A DNA stretch of 64,000 bases from Chloroflexota bacterium (GTDB lineage Bacteria; Chloroflexota; UBA11872). This document shows, in pieces, positions 1-8,002 of this stretch; position 1 is the stretch's first letter; every line of letters starts with the position of its first letter. A program made the position numbers and the translations under genes. The notes beneath the pieces were generated by a model that saw nothing but the letters and a program-made list of their open reading frames with translations, did no database searches and was not told the origin of the DNA. The stretch is from assembly GCA_022821645.1 (NCBI GenBank), contig JAJEDE010000026.1, forward strand, positions 62,001 through 126,000, in the 5' to 3' direction.

Positions 1-99
1 CCCGTCTGCGGCCAACCGACTCGAGTCGGGTACACGATTGGCGACGATGGCGTGAAGCGGCGTATTTGCCGCAAATGCAACGAACAGATTGACGAGTAA
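1..99 (+). CDS. rplX: 50S ribosomal protein L24, C-terminal end (partial)
   Basis: This is the last 32 codons of L24, a protein that binds 23S rRNA early in large-subunit assembly. The frame is open from base 1 and reads P-V-C-G-x-P-T-R-V-G-Y, then C-R-K-C-N-E-x-I-D-E and a TAA stop. The T-R-V-G-Y block and the cysteines near the C terminus are typical of bacterial L24. The start lies outside the window. The TAA overlaps the ATG of the next gene as TAATG, so translation is probably coupled. L24 followed by L5 is the usual spc operon order. Confidence 0.9.
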   Translation, partial: PVCGQPTRVGYTIGDDGVKRRICRKCNEQIDE

Positions 100-653
100 T
101 GGCCCGTCTACTCACGCGCTTTCGAGAAGAGATCCGACCGCAGATGATGCGGGAGTTCGGCTATTCAAATCCGCTCGCTGTCCCGCGCCTGGACCGGATC
201 ATCGTGAACATCGGGCTGGGCGAGGCCCTGGAAAACGATTCCGCCGTGGACCACGCAGTCCGAGACGTCGCGACCATTACCGGGCAACGTCCCGTGGTGA
301 CGCGGGCTCGAAAGAGCGTGGCGGCGTTCAAGCTGCGCGCTGGTCAGCGCGTTGGTGTCAAGGGCACGCTGCGTGGTGCCCGCATGTATGAGTTCCTGGA
401 CCGGCTTGTTACGGTTGCGCTACCGCGTATGCGCGACTTTCGTGGGGTTCTACGTACGTCGTTCGACGGTCGTGGCAACTACTCGCTGGGACTCACCGAG
501 CAGTTGATCTTTCCGGAGATCGACTATGACCAGATTGATCGAATTCGTGGTTTGCAGGTTGTCATTGTGACGACCGCGCTACGTGACGGCGAGTCGCTGC
601 GGCTGCTGGAACTCCTCGGCATGCCGTTCCAACGCCTCGACGAGGCGGCCTGA
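99..653 (+). CDS. rplE: 50S ribosomal protein L5
   Basis: L5 binds 5S rRNA and helps form the central protuberance of the 50S subunit. The 184-residue product matches the family length. It carries the diagnostic N-terminal segment I-V-N-I-G-L-G-E and the stretch T-G-Q-R-P-V-V-T-R-A-R-K-S. The C-terminal half has G-R-G-N-Y-S-L-G-L-T-E-Q and I-F-P-E-I, both strongly conserved in L5. The ATG overlaps the stop of rplX. The next gene, rpsN, follows after 9 bases. Confidence 0.97.
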   Translation: MARLLTRFREEIRPQMMREFGYSNPLAVPRLDRIIVNIGLGEALENDSAVDHAVRDVATITGQRPVVTRARKSVAAFKLRAGQRVGVKGTLRGARMYEFLDRLVTVALPRMRDFRGVLRTSFDGRGNYSLGLTEQLIFPEIDYDQIDRIRGLQVVIVTTALRDGESLRLLELLGMPFQRLDEAA

Positions 654-662
654 GGTTCGGAT

Positions 663-902
663 ATGGCGAGAAAGGCAAAGATCGAAAAGTGGAAGCGCGA
701 GCGCGAGGCCTGGCTTGACCCTGAGTTTGAGACCAAGTCGATTCGCGGGCGCAAGCTGCGGTTTAAGGTGCGGTATCGCAACCGGTGTCGACTCTGCGGT
801 CGGCCACGCGCGCATATCCGTCGATTCGGCATATGTCGCATCTGCTTCCGAGAACTGGCCGTGAAAGGTCACATTCCCGGCGTGACGAAGGCGAGTTGGT
901 GA
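663..902 (+). CDS. rpsN: 30S ribosomal protein S14 type Z (zinc-binding), with an internal insertion
   Basis: S14 sits in the head of the 30S subunit. The zinc form is recognised by C-R-L-C-G-R-P-R and C-R-I-C-F-R-E-L, followed by the invariant ending [11 protein letters not shown]. Type Z proteins are normally about 61 residues; this one has 79. The extra roughly 18 residues lie between the N-terminal I-E-K-W-K-R-E and the F-K-V-R-Y-R-N-R-C segment (about residues 14-31). They are charged and have no cysteines. The reading frame is intact and the gene sits in the normal operon position, so the insertion looks like a lineage-specific extension rather than an error. Confidence 0.95.
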   Translation: MARKAKIEKWKREREAWLDPEFETKSIRGRKLRFKVRYRNRCRLCGRPRAHIRRFGICRICFRELAVKGHIPGVTKASW

Positions 903-909
903 GCCGACG

Positions 910-1299
910 ATGACCGACCCGATTGCGGACATGCTCACTCGGCTGCGGAACGGTGTGGCGGCTCGTCACACGAAGGTGCGCATTCCTCACTCAAAGACGA
1001 AGGCGCGGATCGCGGCGCTGCTGGCGGATGAAGGCTTTATCGGATCCATCGAGACGGTCCATGAGGGCCATCGAGCCTGGTTGGACGTGACCTTGCGCTA
1101 CCTGAATGGCGAGCCGGCATTCGGCGGCGCCAAGCGAGTCAGTCGCCCCGGGCTGCGTATCCATACGCGGTCTCGAGAGATTCCGCGGGTGATGGGCGGT
1201 ATTGGAACGGCCGTAATCTCCACGTCTCAGGGCATCATGTCGGGCCGCGAGGCCGCCAAACGTCGCCTCGGTGGCGAAGTCGTCTGTTTCGTCTGGTAA
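910..1299 (+). CDS. rpsH: 30S ribosomal protein S8
   Basis: S8 binds the central domain of 16S rRNA and, in well-studied bacteria, represses its own operon. The 129-residue product starts with the family hallmark D-P-I-A-D-M-L-T-R-L-R-N. It ends with the conserved I-S-T-S-Q-G-I-M-S-G-R-E-A, then G-G-E-V-V-C-F-V-W. It lies 7 bases downstream of rpsN and just before rplF, as usual in the spc operon. Confidence 0.97.
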   Translation: MTDPIADMLTRLRNGVAARHTKVRIPHSKTKARIAALLADEGFIGSIETVHEGHRAWLDVTLRYLNGEPAFGGAKRVSRPGLRIHTRSREIPRVMGGIGTAVISTSQGIMSGREAAKRRLGGEVVCFVW

Positions 1300-1303
1300 T
1301 CCC

Positions 1304-1855
1304 ATGTCCCGCATTGGAGTGACACCCATTGACGTGCCCGACGGCGTCAGCGTTACCTTTGACGCGGCCAATGTTGTGTCCGTGAAGGGTCCCAAGGGCG
1401 AAGTGACGCAAGCGCTCCCGCACGTCATTAAGTTTGCGCGCGACAACGGGCGTTTGCACGCCAGCCGTCCCAACGACGATCACCGTACACGCGCCTTGCA
1501 TGGATTGGCTCGCCAGTTGGTGGCCAACATGATTGTGGGCGTGACGCAGGGCTACGAGAAACGTCTGGAGATCCAGGGGACTGGCTACCGAGCGCAGCTT
1601 CAGGGCAATACGCTTGACTTGCAGTTGGGGTTCACACACCCGCAGCGGCGCCAGGCGCCCGACGGCATCGAGTTTGAACTTCCCGACCCGACGCACATCG
1701 TTGTCCGTGGAATCGACAAGCAGGCCGTGGGCCAGGTAGCCGCAGACATTCGAGCCATACGGCCGGCCGACCCCTATAAGGGGCATGGCCTTCGCTACCA
1801 GGGCGAGGTCGTACGGCGGAAGCCCGGCAAGACTGCCGCGACCGCTGTCGCCTGA
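1304..1855 (+). CDS. rplF: 50S ribosomal protein L6
   Basis: L6 lies near the factor-binding site of the 50S subunit. I take the ATG at 1304, which gives M-S-R-I-G-V-T-P-I, the typical L6 start. An upstream in-frame start at 1271 would lie inside rpsH and adds unrelated residues. The 183-residue product has the two repeated alpha/beta L6 domains. Landmarks are V-K-G-P-K-G-E near residue 30, G-T-G-Y-R-A-Q mid-protein, and the C-terminal D-P-Y-K-G-H-G-L-R-Y. The spacing to rpsH is 4 bases. Confidence 0.96.
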   Translation: MSRIGVTPIDVPDGVSVTFDAANVVSVKGPKGEVTQALPHVIKFARDNGRLHASRPNDDHRTRALHGLARQLVANMIVGVTQGYEKRLEIQGTGYRAQLQGNTLDLQLGFTHPQRRQAPDGIEFELPDPTHIVVRGIDKQAVGQVAADIRAIRPADPYKGHGLRYQGEVVRRKPGKTAATAVA

Positions 1856-1867
1856 GTGACCTGACAT

Positions 1868-2221
1868 ATGGCCCAACAGACTCGACAGGCGGCACGCAAG
1901 CGGCGACATCGCCGTCTTCGCCGGCGAATCGTCGGTCGGCCCGAGCGCCCACGCCTCGCCGTGTTTCGCAGCCTCAAGCACATCCACGCGCAGGTGATTG
2001 ACGACGCCGCCGGGCGTACCCTGGTGGCCGCATCGTCGTGCGAGCAGGCGACGGAGGGCGCCACGAAGGTTCAGCGCGCGGCGGATGTTGGCGCGCGTCT
2101 GGCCGAGCGTGCCAAGGAGCTTGATATCACCGCGGTCGTCTTCGACCGTGGCGGCCACCGCTACCACGGGCGCGTCCGGGCGTTGGCTGACGCCGTTCGC
2201 GCCGGGGGCATTGCACTATGA
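1868..2221 (+). CDS. rplR: 50S ribosomal protein L18
   Basis: L18 binds 5S rRNA together with L5 and L25. The 117-residue protein has a very basic N-terminal tail ([11 protein letters not shown]), then [18 protein letters not shown]. It ends with the family motif [25 protein letters not shown]. Its TGA overlaps the ATG of rpsE (ATGA), which suggests coupled translation. Confidence 0.96.
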   Translation: MAQQTRQAARKRRHRRLRRRIVGRPERPRLAVFRSLKHIHAQVIDDAAGRTLVAASSCEQATEGATKVQRAADVGARLAERAKELDITAVVFDRGGHRYHGRVRALADAVRAGGIAL

Positions 2222-2763
2222 CGATTGACACGCGACGAGTTTCCGGCGGTCCGGACGCGTCTCGCGACGGGGGCGATCTGCATCGCCTGGACGACCGCGT
2301 GGTGCGAATCAAGCGTGTGGCCAAGGTCGTGAAGGGTGGCCGACGATTTGGTTTCAATGCGATTGTCGTTGTCGGTGACCGTCGCGGACATGTGGGCGTG
2401 GGTATTGGCCGGGCCAACGAGGTTGTAGCGGCCATTCGCAAAGGCCAGGAGCGTGCACGCCGGTCACTGATTGCCATTCCGCTTACTGAAGACGGATCAA
2501 TTCCGCACTACGTGGAAGAGAGTTTTCGGGCATCCAAGGTCGTACTTCGTCCCGCCCGCCCCGGGACCGGCGTAATTGCAGGCGGCGCAGTACGAGCTGT
2601 GCTTGAGCTGGCCGGTGTGCGCAACCTGCTGACCAAGATCATCGGTTCAACAAACGCCGTCAACGTGGTCCGGGCGACGGTGAATGGTCTGGCTCGTGTG
2701 CAGATTCCAGAAGAGTCGATTGCACGTCGCCGGCAGGCCCTGGGGCCCTCCACCGATGAGTGA
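2218..2763 (+). CDS. rpsE: 30S ribosomal protein S5
   Basis: S5 contributes to decoding fidelity at the back of the 30S subunit. The 181-residue protein has a charged N-terminal extension, then [19 protein letters not shown], which opens the double-stranded-RNA-binding-like S5 domain. The C-terminal domain carries [15 protein letters not shown] and the S-x-N-A-x-N-V-V-x-A-T motif. The start overlaps the rplR stop. The rpmD start lies inside the last codons. Confidence 0.96.
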   Translation: MTIDTRRVSGGPDASRDGGDLHRLDDRVVRIKRVAKVVKGGRRFGFNAIVVVGDRRGHVGVGIGRANEVVAAIRKGQERARRSLIAIPLTEDGSIPHYVEESFRASKVVLRPARPGTGVIAGGAVRAVLELAGVRNLLTKIIGSTNAVNVVRATVNGLARVQIPEESIARRRQALGPSTDE

Positions 2764-2956
2764 ATTGCGGCTGCGTCAGGTGCGCAGTTCCATTGGATCG
2801 CGAGAATCGCAGCGCCACACGCTCCAGGCCCTTGGGCTCGGCTCCATTGGGCGTCGATCGTCTCGCCCGAACACGGCAGACGTGAGGGCCATGGTTAAGG
2901 CTGTTGAGCACCTCGTTGAGATTGAGTCGGATTCGTCGCCGGGCACTGCGACATGA
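2756..2956 (+). CDS. rpmD: 50S ribosomal protein L30
   Basis: This is a small L30 homologue of 66 residues. It contains the L30 core [20 protein letters not shown] and I-G-R-R-S, followed by [12 protein letters not shown]. The ATG at 2756 overlaps the end of rpsE by 8 bases, a common arrangement for rpmD. The C-terminal tail of about 8 residues past the usual end is slightly longer than normal. The gene's TGA overlaps the rplO ATG. Confidence 0.93.
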   Translation: MSELRLRQVRSSIGSRESQRHTLQALGLGSIGRRSSRPNTADVRAMVKAVEHLVEIESDSSPGTAT

Positions 2957-3399
2957 AACCGCATCAGATCACCGCAAGTGCGCCGCGTCGTAAGCGCCGT
3001 CGTCGCGTTGGTCGCGGCGAAGGCTCGGGCAAGGGGAAGACCACAGGTCGTGGGACCCTGGGACAGGGCGCCCGGAGCGGCGGCAATGCCTACCCTGGCT
3101 TTGAGGGTGGGCAAACGCGCTTGCTCATGCGCTTCCCGAATCGCCGTGGGTTTACAAACCATCGGTTCAGACGTGACTACCAGCCGGTGAACGTAAGTGC
3201 GCTGAACGCGTTTCCAGAAGGTTCGGTTGTTGGCCCTGAGGAACTCAAGCTGCAAGGCCTGATTGAACCGGGCCTGTTCAAGATTCTTGCCGGGGGAGAT
3301 CTGGACCGTGCCTTGACGGTGCGGGCGCCGAAGTTCTCGGCGGCAGCCAAGGCGAAGATTGAAGGCGCCGGTGGCTCCGTCGAGGAGTTGAGCGAGTGA
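2953..3399 (+). CDS. rplO: 50S ribosomal protein L15
   Basis: L15 is a late-assembly protein of the large subunit. The 148-residue product has the glycine- and arginine-rich N-terminal tail R-V-G-R-G-E-G-S-G-K-G-K-T-T-G-R-G, the F-E-G-G-Q-T segment, and the C-terminal K-F-S-A-A-A-K-A-K-I-E-G-A-G-G. It overlaps rpmD upstream and secY downstream by four bases each (ATGA and GTGA). Confidence 0.96.
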   Translation: MKPHQITASAPRRKRRRRVGRGEGSGKGKTTGRGTLGQGARSGGNAYPGFEGGQTRLLMRFPNRRGFTNHRFRRDYQPVNVSALNAFPEGSVVGPEELKLQGLIEPGLFKILAGGDLDRALTVRAPKFSAAAKAKIEGAGGSVEELSE

Positions 3400-4676
3400 T
3401 CGAGACGGCCGTCGCGGCCTTCCAGCTGCCCGACGTTCGTCGCAAGATTCTCTTCACAATCGGCCTCCTGGTCGTGTTTCGGGCAGTTGCGCATATTCCC
3501 CTGCCCGGTGTGAACACGGAGTTGTTGGCCGATTTCTTTGCCGGAAACCAATTGCTGGGCTTCATGAACCTCCTTTCCGGTGGGGCGCTGGAGAACTTTT
3601 CGGTGGTGGCATTGGGCGTGTATCCCTATGTGACGGCCAACATTGCGTCCACGGTCCTGGTTCCGCTGATTCCGCCGCTGCAGGAACTCTCGCGCGAGGG
3701 TGAGTCGGGGCGCCGAAAAATCGCGCAGTGGACGCGTCTGGCCACCATCCCGTTCGCCATGCTGCAAGGGTTCGGCCAGATTCAGATCCTGCGATCGGCG
3801 CAGCAGGGGCTGTTGTCGCCAACGCTTGGCGCATTTGACATTGTCGTGATGCTCATCGTGATGACAGCGGGCACGATGTTTCTGCTGTGGATCGGCGAAT
3901 TGATTACCGAGAACGGTATTGGCAATGGCGTGTCAATCATCATTTTTGCGGGAATCGTGGCTGGCGCTCCGGCAGCGTTGGGTCAGTCGCTCTTTGCCGG
4001 CGAGAACATCGGCGGATTCATCTCTGTCGTAATCATCGGCCTCATCATGATCGCGGCCATCGTGTTTGTGCAGGAGGCGCAGCGCCGAATCCCGGTTCAC
4101 TACGCCAAGCGCATCCGGGGAACTCGCATGTACGGCGGGCAGAGCACACACATCCCGCTCAAGGTCAATTCGGCGGGCATGATTCCGCTGATCTTCGCGT
4201 TCTCGTTGATGCTGCTTCCGGCAACGATTGCCAGTTACTTCGAGACGTCGGAAGTCTCGTGGCTGGCGAATGCAGCCGGCGCCATTGCGCTCACGCTAAG
4301 CCCTAGTAATGCCATCTACTGGGTATTCACATTTCTTCTGGTCATCATCTTCACGTACGTCTATACCTTGGTCGTCTTTCAGCAGCAGAACTTGGCCGAG
4401 AATCTACAGAAGAATGGAGGCTTTATCCCGGGAATCCGTCCAGGCCGTCCGACGCAGCAATACCTGACCGGAGTCGTGAATCGCATCACGTTGGCGGGCG
4501 CCGTGTTCCTGGGAATCATCGCGGTCGTTCCCTTCGTCGCCCAGTCAGTGACTGGAGCGGACGCGGTAGCAATCAGCAGCACGGGAATGCTCATCGTGGT
4601 AGGCGTTGTGCTGGACACCATGCGCCAGCTTGAGTCTCAGTTGATGATGCGCAACTACGAAGGGTTCATTCGGTAG
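3396..4676 (+). CDS. secY: Preprotein translocase subunit SecY
   Basis: SecY is the channel of the Sec translocon in the inner membrane. The product has 426 residues and about ten hydrophobic segments, as expected. Landmarks are P-L-P-G-V-N-T near the plug region, G-V-Y-P-Y-V-T-A-N-I, W-I-G-E-L-I-T-E-N-G-I-G-N-G and R-R-I-P-V-H-Y-A-K-R. The cytoplasmic loop N-G-G-F-I-P-G-I-R-P-G is also present, as is the C-terminal M-R-N-Y-E-G-F. It starts with GTG overlapping the rplO TGA. SecE and SecG are not in the window. Confidence 0.97.
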   Translation: MIETAVAAFQLPDVRRKILFTIGLLVVFRAVAHIPLPGVNTELLADFFAGNQLLGFMNLLSGGALENFSVVALGVYPYVTANIASTVLVPLIPPLQELSREGESGRRKIAQWTRLATIPFAMLQGFGQIQILRSAQQGLLSPTLGAFDIVVMLIVMTAGTMFLLWIGELITENGIGNGVSIIIFAGIVAGAPAALGQSLFAGENIGGFISVVIIGLIMIAAIVFVQEAQRRIPVHYAKRIRGTRMYGGQSTHIPLKVNSAGMIPLIFAFSLMLLPATIASYFETSEVSWLANAAGAIALTLSPSNAIYWVFTFLLVIIFTYVYTLVVFQQQNLAENLQKNGGFIPGIRPGRPTQQYLTGVVNRITLAGAVFLGIIAVVPFVAQSVTGADAVAISSTGMLIVVGVVLDTMRQLESQLMMRNYEGFIR

Positions 4677-4680
4677 GCGG

Positions 4681-5253
4681 ATGGGCGAGCGTCCGTTGAT
4701 ATTGGTGTTGCTCGGTCCCCCAGGCGCCGGCAAGGGAACCCAGGGCGAGCGCCTGGTGCGTCGTATGGCGCTGGATCATGTATCCACCGGTGATCTTTTC
4801 CGTGATGCGGTAACGACCGGATCGCCCGCCGGCCTACGCGCCGAGTCATACCTGCACAGCGGCCAACTCGTACCTGACCAGGTCGTGCTGCAGGTGATTG
4901 AGGAATACCTGGGTGTCGCTCGCGGACGAGACACTTGCTTTGACGGCTTTCCCCGTACGCGCAACCAGGGAGAGAAGCTTGACGATCTCCTTCAGCAGTT
5001 CAACCTCGCGGTGACGGCTGTTGTCTACTTCAACGTGCCCGACGACGTGGCCCTGGAGCGTCTGCTGGCCCGAGGCCGGGCGGATGACACTGAAGAAACG
5101 GCGCGCTATCGATTGCAGGTGTACCACCAGGACACCGCGCCGCTGATTGACTACTACCGCGAGGCAGGCGTTCTTATTGAGGTGGACGGGTCCGGTGACG
5201 TGGATCGTGTCGCACGGCGCGTGTGGGCGGCACTGAAGCAGGCCAGTCGATGA
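4681..5253 (+). CDS. adk: Adenylate kinase, short-lid form
   Basis: This enzyme interconverts ATP plus AMP and two ADP in the cytoplasm. The P-loop G-P-P-G-A-G-K-G-T-Q is at residues 12-21, with H-V-S-T-G-D-L-F-R and the F-D-G-F-P-R-T AMP-binding segment further on. At 190 residues it lacks the long zinc- or hydrogen-bonded lid; the region after L-L-A-R-G-R goes straight to R-Y-R-L-Q-V-Y. The gene sits 4 bases after secY and overlaps map, the usual secY-adk-map order. Confidence 0.95.
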   Translation: MGERPLILVLLGPPGAGKGTQGERLVRRMALDHVSTGDLFRDAVTTGSPAGLRAESYLHSGQLVPDQVVLQVIEEYLGVARGRDTCFDGFPRTRNQGEKLDDLLQQFNLAVTAVVYFNVPDDVALERLLARGRADDTEETARYRLQVYHQDTAPLIDYYREAGVLIEVDGSGDVDRVARRVWAALKQASR

Positions 5254-6032
5254 ACTCCGGAACGATCAAACCGAAGACGGCGGAGCAGATCGAGGCCATG
5301 GCGGCTTCGGGTCGGGTCTTGGCTGGCGCGCTCAACGAGATTGAAGCGACCGTGAAGCCTGGCGTGACGACCGGAGAGCTCAACGAGATTGCCGAGAGCT
5401 ACATCCGCGATCACGGCGGCATTCCCTCATTCCTTGGCGTGCCGGCCGCCGACCCAGGCGTCAAACCGTTTCCGGGCGCGATCTGCGCCTCGGTTAATGA
5501 CGCCATTGTGCATGGGATTCCGGGTAGCGCCGAGTTGCAGGAAGGCGATATCATAGGATTGGATTGTGGAGTGATTCTTGACGGCTGGCACTCAGATTCA
5601 GCGCGAACGCTCGCGGTAGGCGAGATTGGCCCTGACGCGAGCCGCCTGCTTGATGTAACTCGCGCCGCCCTCGACGAGGCTATCTGTGCGTCTGTCGCGG
5701 GCGGTCATATTGGAGATATTGGGGCAGCTGTGCAGAAGCTGGTGGAGGATGCCGGACTCACGATCGTGAGGCGTTTCGTGGGTCACGGGATCGGCAGAAC
5801 CATGCACGAGTCGCCGCAGGTGCCGAACTTCGGTCGACCTGGCGGCGGTTCCGTGCTGGTTGCCGGGACGACGCTTGCCATTGAACCGATGGTCAACATC
5901 GGTTCCGCCGGCGTGGTATTCGACAACGACGGCTGGACGGCGCGAACCGATGATGGCTCGCTCTCTGCTCACTTCGAACACACCGTGGCCGTTACGGATG
6001 CAGGTCCGCGCGTCTTGACGGAAGTTGCCTGA
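5250..6032 (+). CDS. map: Type I methionine aminopeptidase
   Basis: This enzyme removes the initiator methionine from new proteins. I choose the ATG at 5250, which overlaps the adk stop, giving 260 residues. Metal ligands fit the pita-bread fold: D-C-G-V-I-L-D-G-W-H-S-D, G-H-G-I-G-R-T-M-H-E, A-I-E-P-M-V and the E-H-T near the C terminus. The V-N-D-A-I-V-H-G-I-P segment holds the conserved histidine. An in-frame start further upstream would lie within adk and adds nothing conserved. Confidence 0.95.
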   Translation: MNSGTIKPKTAEQIEAMAASGRVLAGALNEIEATVKPGVTTGELNEIAESYIRDHGGIPSFLGVPAADPGVKPFPGAICASVNDAIVHGIPGSAELQEGDIIGLDCGVILDGWHSDSARTLAVGEIGPDASRLLDVTRAALDEAICASVAGGHIGDIGAAVQKLVEDAGLTIVRRFVGHGIGRTMHESPQVPNFGRPGGGSVLVAGTTLAIEPMVNIGSAGVVFDNDGWTARTDDGSLSAHFEHTVAVTDAGPRVLTEVA

Positions 6033-6040
6033 GGATTCAG

Positions 6041-6385
6041 ATGGCGTCGCCAAGAAACCGCAAGACCGAAGCATCGGCGCAAGCTGATGAGTCGTCGAAC
6101 AAGACTCCAGTCATCGAGATTGAGGGCGAAGTCGTCGACTCGCTTCCCAACACGATGTTCCTGGTCAAGCCCATCGGGCCCAACGGGGAGCCGCTGCGAA
6201 TTCAAACCGGGGACGACGGTGACGAAGAGCCGAAGGCTATTCTGGCCCATTTGGCCGGCAAAATGAGGCTGCGCTTTATTCGCGTCGGTGTGGGCGACCG
6301 CGTGCGGATGCAACTCTCGCCCTACGACCTTTCGCGCGGACGAATCACGTGGCGGCTGCGCGCCGACCAGAGAGTGGAGCGGTAG
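6041..6385 (+). CDS. infA: Translation initiation factor IF-1, extended form
   Basis: IF-1 binds the 30S A site during initiation. The core OB fold is clear: [18 protein letters not shown] at about residue 25, [13 protein letters not shown] later, and [15 protein letters not shown]-1 is normally about 72 residues, while this product has 114. The excess is a 24-residue N-terminal tail rich in S, K and A, plus a roughly 20-residue insertion (P-N-G-E-P...D-D-G-D-E-E) between strands beta2 and beta3. The frame is intact, and rpmJ follows directly. Confidence 0.93.
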   Translation: MASPRNRKTEASAQADESSNKTPVIEIEGEVVDSLPNTMFLVKPIGPNGEPLRIQTGDDGDEEPKAILAHLAGKMRLRFIRVGVGDRVRMQLSPYDLSRGRITWRLRADQRVER

Positions 6386-6389
6386 CACC

Positions 6390-6503
6390 GTGCGAGTCTC
6401 GGCATCCGTCAAGCCACGATGCGATCGTTGTCGCGTGATTCGTCGACATGGACGCGTCATGGTCATTTGCTCCAACCCGAAACACAAGCAGCGACAAGGC
6501 TGA
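6390..6503 (+). CDS. rpmJ: 50S ribosomal protein L36
   Basis: This is a 37-residue gene, short enough to be missed by length cut-offs, starting with GTG at 6390. The product reads [14 protein letters not shown] and continues through [11 protein letters not shown]. The C-x-x-C...C...H zinc ribbon is complete, and the length is exactly that of L36. It lies between infA and rpsM, its normal place. Confidence 0.96.
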   Translation: MRVSASVKPRCDRCRVIRRHGRVMVICSNPKHKQRQG

Positions 6504-6516
6504 GGACGGGGGATTC

Positions 6517-6897
6517 ATGGCACGAATTGCCGGCGTCGACATTCCGCGACATAAGCCGGTGGCTATTGCGCTGACGCACATCTACGGAATCGGACGCACA
6601 ACCAGCGCTGAGATAGTCCGCCAGGCCGACATCAACCCGCAGACACGCGTCAACGACTTGACCGAGGCCGAGCTGGGTCGGATCCGCGCCCTGATTGGGC
6701 GTGAGCGCGTTGAAGGTGACCTTCGACGCGTTGTGCAAACCAGCATTGCCCGCTTGCGCGAGATAGGCTCCTACCGCGGCTTGCGGCATCGAATCGGACT
6801 GCCAACGCGCGGCCAACGGACGCGAACGAACGCCCGAACGCGCAAGGGCCCGCGGAGGACTGTCGGCATTCGCAAGCGCGTAATCAAGCGAGGCTAG
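6517..6897 (+). CDS. rpsM: 30S ribosomal protein S13
   Basis: S13 is a head protein of the 30S subunit that contacts tRNA and L5. I take the ATG at 6517, preceded by a purine-rich GAGGACGGGGG stretch, giving [10 protein letters not shown]. The 126-residue product includes T-H-I-Y-G-I-G-R-T and [13 protein letters not shown]. It ends with [15 protein letters not shown], the classic S13 ending. Confidence 0.97.
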   Translation: MARIAGVDIPRHKPVAIALTHIYGIGRTTSAEIVRQADINPQTRVNDLTEAELGRIRALIGRERVEGDLRRVVQTSIARLREIGSYRGLRHRIGLPTRGQRTRTNARTRKGPRRTVGIRKRVIKRG

Positions 6898-6901
6898 ACT
6901 G

Positions 6902-7291
6902 ATGGCGGAACGATCAAGTCGGTCCCGACGACGAAATCGTGCGCCCGTGCCCCGCGGGGCCGCGCACATTCATGCGACATTCAATAACACAATCATCACG
7001 ATCACCGACCCGATGGGTGACACCGTGGCTTCCGCCAGCGGCGGCACGATCGGCGCCCGCGGATCCCGCAAGAGCACGCCGTTCGCGGCACAGCAGGCGG
7101 CGGAGCAAGCCGCGCAGCGGGCCATGGACGCCGGCATGCGCGATATCAACGTCTTCCTGAAAGGCCCCGGATCAGGACGCGACGCCGCTGTGCGCGCGCT
7201 GCAAGCCGTGGGCCTGAACGTTTCGAGCATCTCAGACGTCACACCGATTCCTCACAACGGCCCGCGACCGCCGAAGCGTCGGCGCGTGTAG
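6902..7291 (+). CDS. rpsK: 30S ribosomal protein S11
   Basis: S11 lies on the 30S platform near the mRNA exit site. The 129-residue product has [26 protein letters not shown] and the C-terminal [18 protein letters not shown], all diagnostic. It starts 4 bases after rpsM. Confidence 0.97.
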   Translation: MAERSSRSRRRNRAPVPRGAAHIHATFNNTIITITDPMGDTVASASGGTIGARGSRKSTPFAAQQAAEQAAQRAMDAGMRDINVFLKGPGSGRDAAVRALQAVGLNVSSISDVTPIPHNGPRPPKRRRV

Positions 7292-7321
7292 GCCGGGAAT
7301 AGACCAGGGAGTCAAACTCGG

Positions 7322-7954
7322 ATGGCCCGTTATACCGGTCCTGTGTGCCGCCTCTGCCGGCGGGAAGGCGAGAAGCTCTTCCTCAAAGGCGACCGCTGCC
7401 ACACGCCCAAATGCGCAATCGAACGACGCGGTGATCGTGGCGGGCCCGGCGCCCGCGGCTTCAGTCGGCGGCGACCAACGGAATACGCCATTCAGCTTCG
7501 GGAGAAGCAGAAGGCTCGACGGATCTACGGCGTGCTTGAGCGCCAGTTCCGTCGGCACTATCGAATGGCCGGCAAGCAGAGCGGTCCCCGCGGCGAGCGG
7601 CTGCTGCAAATCCTGGAGCTTCGTGCCGACAGCGTGGTCTACCGGATGGGCTTCGGGCTCAGCCGTGCGCATGCGCGTCAACTGATCCAGCACGGCCACA
7701 TTGAGTTGAACAGTCGCAAACACGACATTCCGTCAGCCGTCTTGCGCGTCGGCGACCAGGTTCGGCTGCGCCAGAAGAGCCGGAACATCGATTCCGTGAA
7801 GAATGCCTTGGACCGTGCGGAGGCGCTGGGCCGCCCGACGTGGCTTTCGGTGGATCCCGAAGGGTTCGAGGGCACCATCAACGCGATCCCTGATCGTAAC
7901 CAGATCGATGCGACACTCAACGAGCAACTGATCGTGGAGTTCTACTCGCGCTAA
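7322..7954 (+). CDS. rpsD: 30S ribosomal protein S4
   Basis: S4 is a primary 16S rRNA-binding protein. The 210-residue product opens M-A-R-Y-T-G-P-V-C-R-L-C-R-R-E-G and includes C-H-T-P-K-C, so it is the zinc-binding (C+) form. An S4-type RNA-binding domain starts near residue 100 (L-E-L-R-A-D-S-V-V-Y-R-M-G-F). The segment R-Q-L-I-Q-H-G-H-I is typical. It lies 30 bases after rpsK and 48 bases before rpoA, the loosest spacing of the operon. Confidence 0.97.
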   Translation: MARYTGPVCRLCRREGEKLFLKGDRCHTPKCAIERRGDRGGPGARGFSRRRPTEYAIQLREKQKARRIYGVLERQFRRHYRMAGKQSGPRGERLLQILELRADSVVYRMGFGLSRAHARQLIQHGHIELNSRKHDIPSAVLRVGDQVRLRQKSRNIDSVKNALDRAEALGRPTWLSVDPEGFEGTINAIPDRNQIDATLNEQLIVEFYSR

Positions 7955-8002
7955 TTGGTGCGCGAGAGTCCGACGAACCGGACAGGAAGGTAAGGACCAG
8001 CG

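Noticed and set aside
1235-2167. A 310-codon - strand frame across rplF and rplR
   Set aside because: It is antisense to two certain ribosomal protein genes and has no family features.
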